64,000 nt of DNA from Bacteroidota bacterium (GCA_963169455.1 CAUJDW010000125.1:186001-250000), one strand, 5' to 3'. Numbered from the stretch's first letter, positions 44,720-54,762 are shown. Numbers and translations: made by a program. The notes: generated from the letters alone by a model not told the origin.

Positions 44720-45241
44720 ATGGAAATGGTAATCAGAACCCCACGGCTCAACCTTCGCCTACTCACCCCGGATGACGCCGGTTTTATCCTGGAGTTGCTG
44801 AATAGCCCCGGCTGGCTGCAATACATTGGCGACCGGGGCGTGAAAACGCGCTCCGATGCGGAGGCTTATATCGGGGAGCGGATCGTCAAAAGCTACAGGG
44901 ACAATGGTTTCGGCCTGTACCTGATGGCCCTGAAAGACGGCCAATTGCCGATTGGCATGTGCGGCCTGATCCGCCGGCCCGGGCTGGACGATATCGATAT
45001 CGGCTTCGCCCTGCTGCCCCAATACACCGGCCAGGGCTACGCCTTCGAAGCGGCCGCCGCCGTCATGGATTTCGCCCGCAATGAACTGAAAATTCCCCGC
45101 ATTGTCGCCATCACCCTGCCTGCCAATAAGGCATCCATCAGCTTGCTTGAAAAAATCGGGTTGCGCTTCGAACGCATGATTCAACTGCCGGGCGACCCGG
45201 AGGAGCTGATGTTGTATGGGTGGGAGCAGGAAGGGCAGTAG
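44720..45241 (+). CDS. GNAT acetyltransferase, RimJ/RimL-like
   Basis: A 173-residue N-acetyltransferase using acetyl-CoA. The RimJ/RimL layout is clear: TPRLNLRLLTPDDAGFILEL at the start, FGLYLMALKDGQLPIGMCGL, the CoA-binding region DIGFALLPQYTGQGYAFEAA, and PRIVAITLPANKASISLLEK IGLRF, split here for length. Substrate may be a protein N-terminus, an antibiotic or another amine; not decidable. Its start lies 76 bases beyond the IS630 right end, and the interrupted GH17 gene's lost 5' codons would be on the opposite strand just upstream of it, so the two genes were divergent before the insertion. Confidence 0.88.
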   Translation: MEMVIRTPRLNLRLLTPDDAGFILELLNSPGWLQYIGDRGVKTRSDAEAYIGERIVKSYRDNGFGLYLMALKDGQLPIGMCGLIRRPGLDDIDIGFALLPQYTGQGYAFEAAAAVMDFARNELKIPRIVAITLPANKASISLLEKIGLRFERMIQLPGDPEELMLYGWEQEGQ

Positions 45242-45280
45242 CCGGCGCCGGCCGCAAACCGGCTGCTGCCCGCTGTTTTC

Positions 45281-48200
45281 CTATCGTTTAACAAACTTCC
45301 AGGCCCAGGCGCCTCTTTCCGTTTCAATGAGGAGGCTGTACACCCCCGCTTTCAGATCCTTAATATCCAGCTCGAAGCCTGCGGAAGAAGCGGCGCTGGT
45401 GAAGGAGAAAGCTTTCACCGGCCTGCCCAGCTGGTCATAGACGGACATCAGCAGGCGCCCGCTGTTCGCCTGCCCAAACTGAACATACAACGCACCGGAT
45501 GCCGGGTTGGGGTAAATCTGCAGCCCGGCAGGGCCCCGGGATGTTGCGCCGGAAGCGATGTCCACCTCTGCATCGGGAACCCCTGAGAATACCTCCCTGT
45601 TGCCCACGCTGTCGATGGCAAGGACGTAAAGTTTGTAGTGTGTTCCAGGGGTTCCGGAAAAGGAGAGGTTATTATCGGACGTTCTCTGCCAGGTGTAGTA
45701 GTCGCCGCCATTTGCCGAAACCATGACCTCAAAGTTCCGGATGCCGGCGCCCGGGTCGCTGCCGGTGATCTGGATGTTGAAGACGGAATCGACTGCGGTG
45801 CTTTGCAGGCTGAGTTCCGACTCGGGGGGAAGAAGGTCAAAGGTATTGAGGTATTCATTGGTCAGGATGGGTTCATTGACGTCAAACACGATGCTGGCTT
45901 TGTTGCGCACCGATTCCCCGTGCTGGATGCCCGCTTTAAGCCCGATCGAATAGGTGACGAAACCTTCCCCTTCCGGGCTGTTCAGGTTGGGCGGCAGGAA
46001 ACCTCCGAAGGGGTCGGCGGTAAGCGCCATGGTCGTGGGGTCGAGCGAAGCGAAGTGCCACTGCAGAATGCCCTGCGTTTTATCCAGGCTGGCCTGGATC
46101 CGGACGATCAGGTCCTTTTCTGGGCGAAGGTCGACATCGCGGGCAAAGTCCGCAAAACCAGGCGCCGGATAGAGGATGGTATCCCCGAAGCTCACCGGGC
46201 CGAAGGAGAATTCCTCGGTATTAAACATGGCTATATCCAGCGTGTCGGTAATGAACACTTCCTGCGCCGGAGCCGTTGCATCGGCCTTGTTCTCGAAGCT
46301 GACCTTATAGCTCAGCCTGCCGTAATCGCCAATGAAATTCAGGCCGCCAAAGCCCTGCGGGCCGTATTTTTCATTGGGGTCAAACGAAGAAACCGGATAG
46401 TAGAGGATCTGGAAAATGGAGAAAGGCGAAGGCCAGAAGCCCTTTTTGCAGTCCTCGGTTTCCTGAGCGCCGTCAATAGCGGAGGTGATGGCGTTCATTA
46501 CCCCGCCAATCGGCAGAGAGGCCACGCTCACTCCGCATTCGAGCAGAGCCGTGCCGATGTTCCACCCTACGTGCCGGGTATCTAGGTTCTCGAAAGCGGA
46601 AGGCGTGGGCGGGTCGCCTTCCACCACGTTGGAGGTGATGGAAAAGGCGCTGAGCAGGCAGTTGCCGCCGGGTACGAACCCGATGCCCGCTTTTATCATG
46701 GCTTTGGCCACTGAAAAGGCAATACAGGCCTGTACATAAGGCGACAGCGGGCTCTGGTAAAAAGGCGGGCTGACAAAAGTGCGGATGTGGAAACCTTCCA
46801 GGCCGTCCGTTTTCACCCGCAGGCTGATGTTGAGCGAGGACTGCGCCGGCAGATAGGGGAAGTACAGGGGATATAACCTTTCTCCGGACGGCTGGTCGAA
46901 CAGGCTGTCCACCACGATGTACTCGCCGATGGCGTCCAGTTCGTCGCTCCAGCCGTTGTCAATAGCCAGTTGTGGTTTTTCCAGGTTCAGGTTGAGGAAT
47001 TCCACCTGTACGCCGGGGGCGTCCGGAACCAGCACCCAGAGCATGACGCCGTAGGCGTCCACATTGGAGCGGTTGCCGATGGTGAGTGTCTGCGGCGTCC
47101 AGCGGCCTTTGAGGATGGCGCCTCCGCCGCTGTAGCTTACCCAGGGCTGAGGAGCCTGGGCAGCCTGCATAGCAAAGGCGGAGGGGAGGGCTTGCTGGCC
47201 GCCGCCGGTCAATACGATGACATCCCACTGGCCCGGCGCTTCCTCCTCCAGGGCGAAAACGGCCGTGAGGCATCCTTCCGTGCGTATGTTCTTCACGGCC
47301 GGTATATCCGCTTCACCGGCCCTGCGCAGGACGGCCGTGCTGTTTTCGGTGAACCCACCCCCGTAAATGTACAGGGTGATGCCGCCATTGTTTCCGCCGA
47401 AGGTGGGGTGAATGCGGTCGATCCCTTCTACGCTAACCGTTTCGCAGTAGGTATCGTAACTGCTGCCGGCAAAAACACTGAGGCATACCTCATAATCGCC
47501 CGGCGCGTCATAGATGTGGGCCGGGCCGGCCTGGTGGGAGGTGTCGCCATCCCCGAAATCCCATTCAAAGAATTCACTTTCCAGCGCCTGCGGGCTGAAG
47601 AAAAAGGCCGTGGCCTGCTGGGTGTAGCTGAACTTCACCTGGAGGCCGCTTACGGGCTCATCCACTGCCGATTCGACATACATCAGGTAAGCCATATTAC
47701 CGTTGCCGCTGCGGTCGGACACCTGGCCGGTTTCGGATATTTCGTCAAAGGTGTAATAGGCCAGCAACCCTGGCTCGCCGCCGCTCAGGGCGGTGAACTT
47801 GCGCGCCTGGATGTCGTCCTGGCTCAGGGCAATATCCCAGAAGCGCAACTCGTCAACCTTGCCCGTAAAGGCATAATATTCGACGTCGTTGGTGGCGCCG
47901 AGGTACCAGTTGGCAATATCCATTTTCAAAACGCCGGTAGCGGTGGCCTGAGCGGATAGCCGCCCATTGACATACAAGCGGAAGTTGCCGCCTTCGCCAT
48001 TGTCCGCATAGGTGATGGCGATATGGTTCCAGTAATTTTTCCTGATTCTCGCACTGAGCACGTAGGGGCCGGTTTCGGTGACGATGCCGCACACCAGGAG
48101 TTCGGGGTCATAGCCATCTGTCCAAAGCTGGAAGGATGCGGGATTCCATGTATTCCAGGAAGTGGGGCACAACTGGGTCAGGATCCTCCCTGCGTTGCCG

Positions 48201-49780
48201 CTTTCCGGTTTGAACAGCAGTTCGATGGACATGGCATCGCTGAATGCCATGCCTTTATTCAGCGGGATGGCCATATTGTCGAAGCGTTCGTAGCCCGAGC
48301 CGTTTCCCGGGTTGGGCGTTACGCCCAGTTGCAGCGCCAGGTTTTCTGTTGTCGCAGGCTGGTAATCAGGGACGAGGCGGCGGTAGAAAATGTCATAATC
48401 TGTGAATACGCCGGTTTCCAGCCAGGCGCGCCCCCCGGAATAGGCGATGTGCAATTGCCCGTCCTGCCCTACTGCAGCAGCCGTGTATTGAGCGTTCAGC
48501 GACCAGTTGCCAGCGTACACCGGGCTGAAGGCGTCATTTTCAGGTGACAGGAAGCCGACTGCCGGCCCCGGCGCTACGAGTATGGCTCCACTGCCCGGCC
48601 TGGCCAGAAGCACCGGCTGCCACATCCCCCGTATATGGTAGTTATTGGGCTGGGTGAATTCATAGGCTTCGGAGAAGGACAAGCCGCCATCCATGGATTT
48701 TACGACGTACACCCGGGAGTCTGTTTGGACATAACAGGCATAAATCTCATCGCCATTGATAACGATCGTTTCCAAACCATGCTGCAGGGCGTTTATGCCG
48801 GTTGCCAGTGTTTTCGGTTCTCCGAAGCTCAGCCCTCCGTTGTTGGAAACGGCCGTAAAAACGGTGGTTTGGTTCATTTCGTTCCAGCCGGCCCAGATTA
48901 CGGCTACGCGGTTGCCGTCGCTTGCTATTTTGGCGGAATAGCCCCAGTTGGAATCCATGTTGAAAAAAGTGTGGTGCACCCCGTTTTGGGCGGGCCTGGA
49001 CAGAAGCACTTCGGAAAAACTGTTGCCGTCGTCCTGGGAACTTACAAAGTGGAGTTCATTGTCGTAATTGTACCAGGCGCCAACCGGCAGCAGGTAATAG
49101 AAGTAAATCCTGCTGCCCACCGTGCGGACATCCCAGTGGCTGATGATGCGCGGGGTGTAGTCATCGGGAACAACCCGGTCGGCGAAGGTGGCGCCATTGT
49201 CGCCGGAGTGGAAAAAGTGCACGACCTGGGTGACGGCGCAGTAATGGCAACCCCACACGACGGCCAGGTTGACCCTGCTGCCGTCGCCGCTGATCCGGAG
49301 GTTTCTCAGCTCATTGGGGACGGAGTGGATAATCCTCGGGGCTTCAAAAGAAGCTCCGCCGTTGGTGGAACGGTAATAAACCAGCACGAAATTGTTGTTG
49401 GCCGGGTCTCTTTTGATCGCCGCAACGTGTACGTAATTGCCGGAAACGAACATGCGGCGGGCAGTTCTGTCCCCGTCAAAGCCGTTGGTCGATTCCAGCA
49501 TTATTTTCCCCTGCCAGGTTTTCCCGCCATCCACCGACCGCCGGTAGAAGAGGCTCGTCAGGCCGCCTTCAAAAGTGAAATTCTGCCAGAGCACATGCAC
49601 GGTGTTTCCACTTATTGCGATCTCGGGCTGCGTATCGTCATATCCAACCGGAGCCTCTCCGGCTCCTTCGGAAACGTTGATGATCCAGTTGGAAAAAACA
49701 GGGTTTGTGGCCCGGGCTGTTTCGCTGAAAAAAAAGCTTAGCCCAAAAGCCAGGATGTAAGTAAATGATTTGCCACGCAT
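45281..49780 (-). CDS. Very large secreted multidomain protein with Asp-box, LamG, PKD and type IX sorting domains
   Basis: A 1499-residue exported protein. The ATG at 49780 begins a signal (YILAFGLSFFFSETARA). Residues about 30-460 have at least six sialidase-type Asp-box repeats (SVDGGKTWQG, STNGGASFEA, SGDNGATFAD, SQDDGNSFSE, SNNGGLSFGE, SMDGGLSFSE), suggesting a six-bladed propeller. About 480-690 is a LamG/concanavalin-like domain (GYERFDNMAIPLNKGMAFSD; NYWNHIAITYADNGEG), about 710-790 a PKD domain (FEWDFGDGDTSHQAGP), then adhesin-like regions with SFDPNEKYGPQGF and SYKVSFENKADATAPAQEVF. The last 80 residues are the sorting domain (LQIYPNPASGALYVQF; LKAGVYSLLIETERG). No sialidase catalytic residues are evident, so a binding role is as likely as catalysis. 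Confidence 0.87.
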   Translation of the reverse strand: MRGKSFTYILAFGLSFFFSETARATNPVFSNWIINVSEGAGEAPVGYDDTQPEIAISGNTVHVLWQNFTFEGGLTSLFYRRSVDGGKTWQGKIMLESTNGFDGDRTARRMFVSGNYVHVAAIKRDPANNNFVLVYYRSTNGGASFEAPRIIHSVPNELRNLRISGDGSRVNLAVVWGCHYCAVTQVVHFFHSGDNGATFADRVVPDDYTPRIISHWDVRTVGSRIYFYYLLPVGAWYNYDNELHFVSSQDDGNSFSEVLLSRPAQNGVHHTFFNMDSNWGYSAKIASDGNRVAVIWAGWNEMNQTTVFTAVSNNGGLSFGEPKTLATGINALQHGLETIVINGDEIYACYVQTDSRVYVVKSMDGGLSFSEAYEFTQPNNYHIRGMWQPVLLARPGSGAILVAPGPAVGFLSPENDAFSPVYAGNWSLNAQYTAAAVGQDGQLHIAYSGGRAWLETGVFTDYDIFYRRLVPDYQPATTENLALQLGVTPNPGNGSGYERFDNMAIPLNKGMAFSDAMSIELLFKPESGNAGRILTQLCPTSWNTWNPASFQLWTDGYDPELLVCGIVTETGPYVLSARIRKNYWNHIAITYADNGEGGNFRLYVNGRLSAQATATGVLKMDIANWYLGATNDVEYYAFTGKVDELRFWDIALSQDDIQARKFTALSGGEPGLLAYYTFDEISETGQVSDRSGNGNMAYLMYVESAVDEPVSGLQVKFSYTQQATAFFFSPQALESEFFEWDFGDGDTSHQAGPAHIYDAPGDYEVCLSVFAGSSYDTYCETVSVEGIDRIHPTFGGNNGGITLYIYGGGFTENSTAVLRRAGEADIPAVKNIRTEGCLTAVFALEEEAPGQWDVIVLTGGGQQALPSAFAMQAAQAPQPWVSYSGGGAILKGRWTPQTLTIGNRSNVDAYGVMLWVLVPDAPGVQVEFLNLNLEKPQLAIDNGWSDELDAIGEYIVVDSLFDQPSGERLYPLYFPYLPAQSSLNISLRVKTDGLEGFHIRTFVSPPFYQSPLSPYVQACIAFSVAKAMIKAGIGFVPGGNCLLSAFSITSNVVEGDPPTPSAFENLDTRHVGWNIGTALLECGVSVASLPIGGVMNAITSAIDGAQETEDCKKGFWPSPFSIFQILYYPVSSFDPNEKYGPQGFGGLNFIGDYGRLSYKVSFENKADATAPAQEVFITDTLDIAMFNTEEFSFGPVSFGDTILYPAPGFADFARDVDLRPEKDLIVRIQASLDKTQGILQWHFASLDPTTMALTADPFGGFLPPNLNSPEGEGFVTYSIGLKAGIQHGESVRNKASIVFDVNEPILTNEYLNTFDLLPPESELSLQSTAVDSVFNIQITGSDPGAGIRNFEVMVSANGGDYYTWQRTSDNNLSFSGTPGTHYKLYVLAIDSVGNREVFSGVPDAEVDIASGATSRGPAGLQIYPNPASGALYVQFGQANSGRLLMSVYDQLGRPVKAFSFTSAASSAGFELDIKDLKAGVYSLLIETERGAWAWKFVKR

Positions 49781-50048
49781 ATCATTGGTTTTTAATTTCT
49801 CCCATGGCATGGCGCAGGTGTCGCCATGCAATCTCTAGGGGTAGTATATTCCAACCAATGACGGCGGCCATCGGGAACAGGTGATATTTGTCAGTGTGGC
49901 GAAGGGCAGCGCCTGCATGGGGTTGAAATTTCTTCCACCCTGTTTCACTCTATGGGCAAGCAGGGAAATTTAAAACAGGAGCTTTATTGGCCAGGCTGAT
50001 TTTCATTGGCGGCTTTTTGTAAATTCGGGGCAAAAACAACCCTGGATT

Positions 50049-50852
50049 ATGAGAGCTATCTTCATCGCCATAATGGCCGTTATGCTGCTCGCAGCCTGCG
50101 GCGGGGGCGACGGCCAGCAGAGTAAGGCAGAGGCTGAAGCGGCAGACAAACCCGCTCTCAGCCCGGATTCCCTGCGGATATTGTACCGGCAGTTTTACGC
50201 CGCCCGGACGGACTCCATGCCCACCTACCAGCCCGGGGGGGAGGGGCGTTTGTATCCCGTTGACGAAGCCCCGCTCGACACCGGCTTTTACGTCTTTCGC
50301 GAACAACTGCGCCAGGCTGTCGGGCGCAGGGATGTCTTTGCCTTACTCGACGCCACTGCCAAGGATATCAGCATCAGCTTCGGAGAGGAAAACGGATTCG
50401 CCAAGTTCGTCAGCATGTGGGGGTTGGATTCCAAGCAGCCGGACACGCTGGAGATTTGGGGCATCCTCGAACGCATCCTTAGCGGAGGCGGCGCTTTCTC
50501 CGACGGGCGCAAAAGCTTCGATGCGCCTTATGTCTATGCCACCTGGCCGGAAAAATACGAGCCCTTCGACTACGGCGCCATCACCGGGGCCGGCGTGCGG
50601 CTGCGCGCACAGCCCAGCCTCAACAGCCGTATCCTGAAAACGATTTCCTACGACATCATACTGGTGCTTAATGTTGGAGAGGAAGAAGAGATCGACGGCG
50701 AACGCTACCCCTGGGTGGAGGCCGAAACGCTGGATGGAACCCAGGGCTACGTCTGGGGTCAATTCGTGGGTTATCCGGTAGGCTACCGCGCCGGCTTCCA
50801 GCGCCAGGATGGGAATACCTGGCGCATGTCGTATCTGGTGACGGGGGATTAG
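50049..50852 (+). CDS. SH3-domain lipoprotein
   Basis: A 267-residue lipoprotein (FIAIMAVMLLAAC, acylated Cys near 17) with an acidic linker, a central domain of about 110 residues (REQLRQAVGRRDVFALLDAT; FAKFVSMWGLDSKQPDTLEI) and a C-terminal bacterial SH3 domain (GAGVRLRAQPSLNSRILKTI; GYVWGQFVGYPVGYRAG). The central part resembles proteins in which SH3 follows a helical region with unknown role. Location in the periplasm or outer membrane is predicted, with the SH3 domain possibly touching peptidoglycan. It stands alone, upstream of priA by 380 bases. Confidence 0.78.
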   Translation: MRAIFIAIMAVMLLAACGGGDGQQSKAEAEAADKPALSPDSLRILYRQFYAARTDSMPTYQPGGEGRLYPVDEAPLDTGFYVFREQLRQAVGRRDVFALLDATAKDISISFGEENGFAKFVSMWGLDSKQPDTLEIWGILERILSGGGAFSDGRKSFDAPYVYATWPEKYEPFDYGAITGAGVRLRAQPSLNSRILKTISYDIILVLNVGEEEEIDGERYPWVEAETLDGTQGYVWGQFVGYPVGYRAGFQRQDGNTWRMSYLVTGD

Positions 50853-51232
50853 GACAGTGCATCGGTACGTCAGTAAACAGCATATCAGTAGGCAGTTTTC
50901 AAGTGCGCCAGCCGGCAGTTGAAAAGGCGCATTGCCGTTTTTTATCCCGAATAAAGCTGAGGCTTTTCTCTTTTTGTTTCAACAGCCCTTGGGCTTTAAT
51001 CAAAAAGATGATAGATTTGTCATAAAACAGCTTTCTGCCCGGGAACCAGGATGGAGACGGGGAGGCCCGACTCTGCGAGCCGGGCAAACCGGGAGAGGGG
51101 GAGACGAGGTGAGCCTGCAGCAACCTCTGAAACCAGGAACCAGGCCCGTCCTCGCTGCGCTCAGCCGGGTTAAAACCTTTATCCGGCTCGCAGAGACGGA
51201 AGAAACCAGAAACACAGAAACTCAAAACCCAG
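50853..51232. other. Gene-free stretch before priA with a 13-bp inverted repeat
   Basis: No coding frame is convincing in these 380 bases; an open frame here runs antisense to, or out of phase with, priA. CTCTGCGAGCCGG (51071-51083) and CCGGCTCGCAGAG (51183-51195) are a perfect 13-bp inverted repeat, 99 bases apart, ending 37 bases before the priA start. The intervening part includes several short purine-rich repeats. It could be a structured priA leader or a small RNA; neither is shown. Confidence 0.4.
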
Positions 51233-53710
51233 ATGCCTCACGCCCTGCATCCCGATACCGCCACTCAAACCTACGCCACGGTCATTCTGCCGCTGGCCCT
51301 GCCCCGGCCGTACACCTATTCCGTGCCGGAGCAATTGCTGCCGGAGGTGCGTTTCGGAAAGCGGGTGGAGGTGCAGTTCGGCCAGTCGAAGCTCTATACC
51401 GCATTGGTCATTGAAGTGCATACGCGCCCGCCCGAAGGGCATCGCCCCAAGCCCATCCTGGCCGTGGTGGACGACGAACCCGTCATCAATCCGCTGCAAC
51501 TTCGGCTCTGGCAGTGGATAGCCGAATATTACCTCTGCACCCTGGGTGAAGTGATGCACGCCGCCCTGCCGGCCAACCTCAAGCTGGCCAGTGAAACCCT
51601 GATCACCCTCAGCCCCCTGTTCGATGAAGACTATACGGGCCTGGACGACAAGGAGTACCTCATCGCCGAAGCCCTCAGCATTCAGCACGAGATCAGCATC
51701 GCCGACGTGCGCGGCATTCTGCAGCAAAAATCGGTTTACCCCCTCATCCGGCGTATGCTGGACAAGCGCATCATTTACCTCAAGGAAGGCCTGAAGGAGA
51801 AATACAGCCCCAAAACCGTCGCCTGTGTGCGCCTGCAGGAACCCTACGCCTCCCGACCCGAGCTGCTCGAGGAGGCTTTTGCGCTGTGCAGCCGTTCCAC
51901 CCGACAGGTAGAGGCGCTCATGGCCTTCATCCAGCTATCGAAAAAGCTGGAGTTCGTGCGCCGGCAGGACATCTACCAGGCGGCCCGGGTGGATGCCAGC
52001 GTGCTCAATGCCCTGGCCAAAAAAGAAATTTTCGGCCTGTACGAGCGCGAAGTCAGCCGTTTGGGCGGTTACGAAGAAGAAACGGTGGACGCCGACAGCC
52101 TTTCGGAACAGCAACAACAGGCCATCGGGGAGATCAAGGCGCATTTTAAAACCAAAAACGTCGTGCTGCTGCATGGGGTGACCGGCAGCGGAAAAACCCG
52201 CGTGTATATCGAGCTCATCCAGGAAACCATCCGGCGCGGCGGGCAGGTGCTGTACCTCCTGCCCGAGATCGCCCTCACTACCCAGGCCATCAGCAGGCTG
52301 GAGCGGGTGTTCGGCGCGCAGATCGCCGTTTATCATTCGCGGCTCAGCAACAACGAGCGGGTGGAAATGTGGACTAGCGTGCTGAATGGCAAACCCGTCG
52401 TGCTGGGCGCCCGCTCGGCCCTTTTCCTGCCATTCCGCCGGCTGGGGCTCATCGTGGTTGACGAAGAACACGACAGTTCCTACAAACAGTACGAGCCCAA
52501 CCCCCGCTACAACGCCCGCGACGCCGCCATCTACCTGGCCCACCTGCACGGCGCCAAAACCCTGCTGGGCACGGCCACGCCTTCGCTGGAATCCTATTTC
52601 AACGCGAAAAGTAAAAAATACGGGTTGGTGCCTATGCCTGAACGCTTCGGCGGGCTGGAGATGCCTGAGATTATCGTGGCCGACGCCAAACAGGAGCTGA
52701 AAGAGCGCAAGCTGCAGTCACACTTCACCACCGTACTGCTGGATGAACTAAAAGCCACCCTGGAGCGGGGCGAGCAGGCTATCCTCTTCCAAAACCGGCG
52801 CGGTTATGCGCCCACCTACCGCTGCGCTACCTGCGACTGGCACGCCGAGTGCATCCACTGCGACGTGAGCCTGACCTACCATAAATTCCACAACAACCTC
52901 AAATGCCACTATTGCGGCTACACCACCAAACTGCCTGAAGCTTGCCCGGCCTGTGGTTCCAAAACACTGACGCTCAAGGGATTCGGAACGGAAAAGATCG
53001 AGGATGAACTCAAAATATACCTCCCAAACGCCAGGGTCGGGCGGATGGACCTGGACACGGTGCGCGGGAAAAACGCCCATGCCAAACTGCTTAACGATTT
53101 TGAGGAAGGCCGCATCGATATCCTGGTCGGCACCCAGATGGTGACCAAGGGCCTGGATTTCGAGCGGGTAGGGGTGGTGGGCGTACTCAGCGCCGACCAG
53201 CTCCTGCAGTTTCCCGATTTCCGGGCGGGTGAAAGGGCTTTCCAACTCATGATGCAGGTGAGCGGGCGGGCGGGGCGCAAGCACCGGCAGGGCAAGGTGG
53301 TCATCCAGGCCTTCAACACGGCCCACCCCGTCATCAGCGAGGTGACTGCCCACGACTACCCCCGCTTTTTCACCCGTGAGATGATGGAGCGTCGGCAATT
53401 CAACTATCCCCCCTACTTTCGGCTCATCCGCCTCACCCTGCGGCACAAAACCCCAAAAGTGCTCAACGATGCCGGCCGCCTTTTCGAAAAAGCACTGAAA
53501 TCAAAACTCGGCGAGTGGGCCATGGGGCCCGCCGTACCCTACATTTCCCGCGTGCGCGGCTACTACCTGCTGGATTTCCTCATCAAAACCGAGCGGGATG
53601 CCGGGAAGATCAGCTACGCCAAGGAAACGGTGCAGGGCGCTGCAGATGCCCTGATGGCCACCCCCGGGCTGAGCGGGGTGCGCGTGGGGGTGGATGTGGA
53701 CCCTTATTGA
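51233..53710 (+). CDS. priA: Primosomal helicase PriA
   Basis: PriA recognises stalled or collapsed replication forks and reloads the replicative helicase. The 825-residue protein has the N-terminal DNA-binding domain (ILPLALPRPYTYSVPEQLLP; FGKRVEVQFGQSKLYTALVI), a helicase core with Walker A VLLHGVTGSGKTRVYIELIQ and DEEH box LIVVDEEHDSSYKQYEPNPR, and the zinc-binding cysteines in CATCDWHAECIHCDVS and CHYCGYTTKLPEACPACGS. Later motifs are VGTQMVTKGLDFERVGVVGV and MMQVSGRAGRKHRQGKVVIQ. The start fits the position of the conserved ATVILPLALP. Length is within the range seen in Bacteroidota. Confidence 0.95.
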   Translation: MPHALHPDTATQTYATVILPLALPRPYTYSVPEQLLPEVRFGKRVEVQFGQSKLYTALVIEVHTRPPEGHRPKPILAVVDDEPVINPLQLRLWQWIAEYYLCTLGEVMHAALPANLKLASETLITLSPLFDEDYTGLDDKEYLIAEALSIQHEISIADVRGILQQKSVYPLIRRMLDKRIIYLKEGLKEKYSPKTVACVRLQEPYASRPELLEEAFALCSRSTRQVEALMAFIQLSKKLEFVRRQDIYQAARVDASVLNALAKKEIFGLYEREVSRLGGYEEETVDADSLSEQQQQAIGEIKAHFKTKNVVLLHGVTGSGKTRVYIELIQETIRRGGQVLYLLPEIALTTQAISRLERVFGAQIAVYHSRLSNNERVEMWTSVLNGKPVVLGARSALFLPFRRLGLIVVDEEHDSSYKQYEPNPRYNARDAAIYLAHLHGAKTLLGTATPSLESYFNAKSKKYGLVPMPERFGGLEMPEIIVADAKQELKERKLQSHFTTVLLDELKATLERGEQAILFQNRRGYAPTYRCATCDWHAECIHCDVSLTYHKFHNNLKCHYCGYTTKLPEACPACGSKTLTLKGFGTEKIEDELKIYLPNARVGRMDLDTVRGKNAHAKLLNDFEEGRIDILVGTQMVTKGLDFERVGVVGVLSADQLLQFPDFRAGERAFQLMMQVSGRAGRKHRQGKVVIQAFNTAHPVISEVTAHDYPRFFTREMMERRQFNYPPYFRLIRLTLRHKTPKVLNDAGRLFEKALKSKLGEWAMGPAVPYISRVRGYYLLDFLIKTERDAGKISYAKETVQGAADALMATPGLSGVRVGVDVDPY

Positions 53711-53783
53711 AAGTTAAAATGCAAGATGCTTGCCCGGCTGCATGGCAGAGGGGTAAAATATAAAATGCAAAATCGATATTGAC

Positions 53784-54698
53784 ATGCTACAACCTACTCA
53801 GCTCTCTCCCGACGGCCCAACCTTTTCCCGCATCGTTTTAGGCGTGATGAACTGGGGCGTCTGGGGCCACCGGCTTCGGCCGCATCAGATGTTGCGCCTG
53901 ATGGAGGAAAGCATTCAGAGCGGCGTCACCACTTTCGACCATGCCGACATCTATGGCGGATATACGACCGAGGCCGAATTCGGCGCCGCCCTCAGGCTGC
54001 ATCCCGGCCTGCGCCACAAAATGCAGCTTATCACCAAGTGCGGAATAAAGATGCCGATCGCCGGGCGGCCCCAGCACCACATCAAATCCTATGACACCAG
54101 CGCAGCCCACATCCGGGCTTCTGTGGAACAGTCGCTGAAGAACCTGCAAACCGACTATATAGACCTGCTGCTCATCCACCGCCCCAGCCCCCTGATGAAC
54201 CCGGAGGAAGTGGCCGGCATTTTCGAGGCGCTGCGGCAGGAGGGCAAGGTGAAATATTTCGGCGTATCCAATTTCAGGCCTTCCCAGTTCGAACTGCTGA
54301 ACGCCAGCTTTCCCCTGGCCACCAACCAGGTGGAAGCCTCCCTGCAACACCTGGCGCCCTTCCTGGACGGGACCTTCGACCAGTGCCTGCTCAAAGGCGT
54401 TAAACCCATGGCCTGGTCGCCCCTCGGCGGAGGCAGTGTTTTCACGGACAAAGGCAACCCCCAGGTGCAGCGCATCCGCGCTACGGCGGGCCGCATCATG
54501 CGCCGCCGTTCCGAATCCATCGGCCTGGACCGGCTGCTGCTGGCCTGGCTCATGCAACACCCTGCCGGCATCCTGCCGGTCATTGGCACCGCCCGCATCG
54601 AACGCCTGCGCGCTGCTGCCGAAGCCGTAAAGATCAAATTATCCCGCGAGGAATGGTACGAACTCTGGCAGGCCTCCACGGGCAGGGAGGTGCCGTGA
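53784..54698 (+). CDS. Aldo/keto reductase, YdhF-like
   Basis: A 304-residue NADPH-dependent aldo/keto reductase of the YdhF-like branch. The catalytic tetrad is in place: Asp and Tyr in TTFDHADIYGGYTTEAEFG, Lys in QLITKCGIK and His in IDLLLIHRPSPLMNPEE. The substrate region carries GKVKYFGVSNFRPSQFELLN, and the cofactor segment AGILPVIGTARIERL closes the barrel. Substrate is unknown; the branch reduces various carbonyls. It lies 73 bases after priA on the same strand and converges with the oxidoreductase at 54763 across a hairpin. Confidence 0.9.
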   Translation: MLQPTQLSPDGPTFSRIVLGVMNWGVWGHRLRPHQMLRLMEESIQSGVTTFDHADIYGGYTTEAEFGAALRLHPGLRHKMQLITKCGIKMPIAGRPQHHIKSYDTSAAHIRASVEQSLKNLQTDYIDLLLIHRPSPLMNPEEVAGIFEALRQEGKVKYFGVSNFRPSQFELLNASFPLATNQVEASLQHLAPFLDGTFDQCLLKGVKPMAWSPLGGGSVFTDKGNPQVQRIRATAGRIMRRRSESIGLDRLLLAWLMQHPAGILPVIGTARIERLRAAAEAVKIKLSREEWYELWQASTGREVP

Positions 54699-54724
54699 AT
54701 TATTGGGGGGGGGTGGCTATCACC

Positions 54725-54744
54725 CCCACGACTGAAGTCGTGGG
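54725..54744. terminator. Terminator-like palindrome between convergent genes
   Basis: CCCACGACTGAAGTCGTGGG has an 8-bp stem with a TGAA loop. It lies between the aldo/keto reductase end (54698) and the oxidoreductase end (54763). A following direct repeat of CGTGGGCTATTTTA (54739 and 54757) overlaps its right arm. No strong T-run is present. Confidence 0.6.
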
Positions 54745-54762
54745 CTATTTTATCGGCGTGGG

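Noticed and set aside
44645..44826. Assigning a definite start codon for the GH17 gene beyond the IS element
   Set aside because: The frame is open across the restored junction but no in-frame ATG was found there, so the original start cannot be placed.
50932..51414. Open frame overlapping the priA start
   Set aside because: It runs through the non-coding leader and out of phase into priA; the product has no protein-like features.
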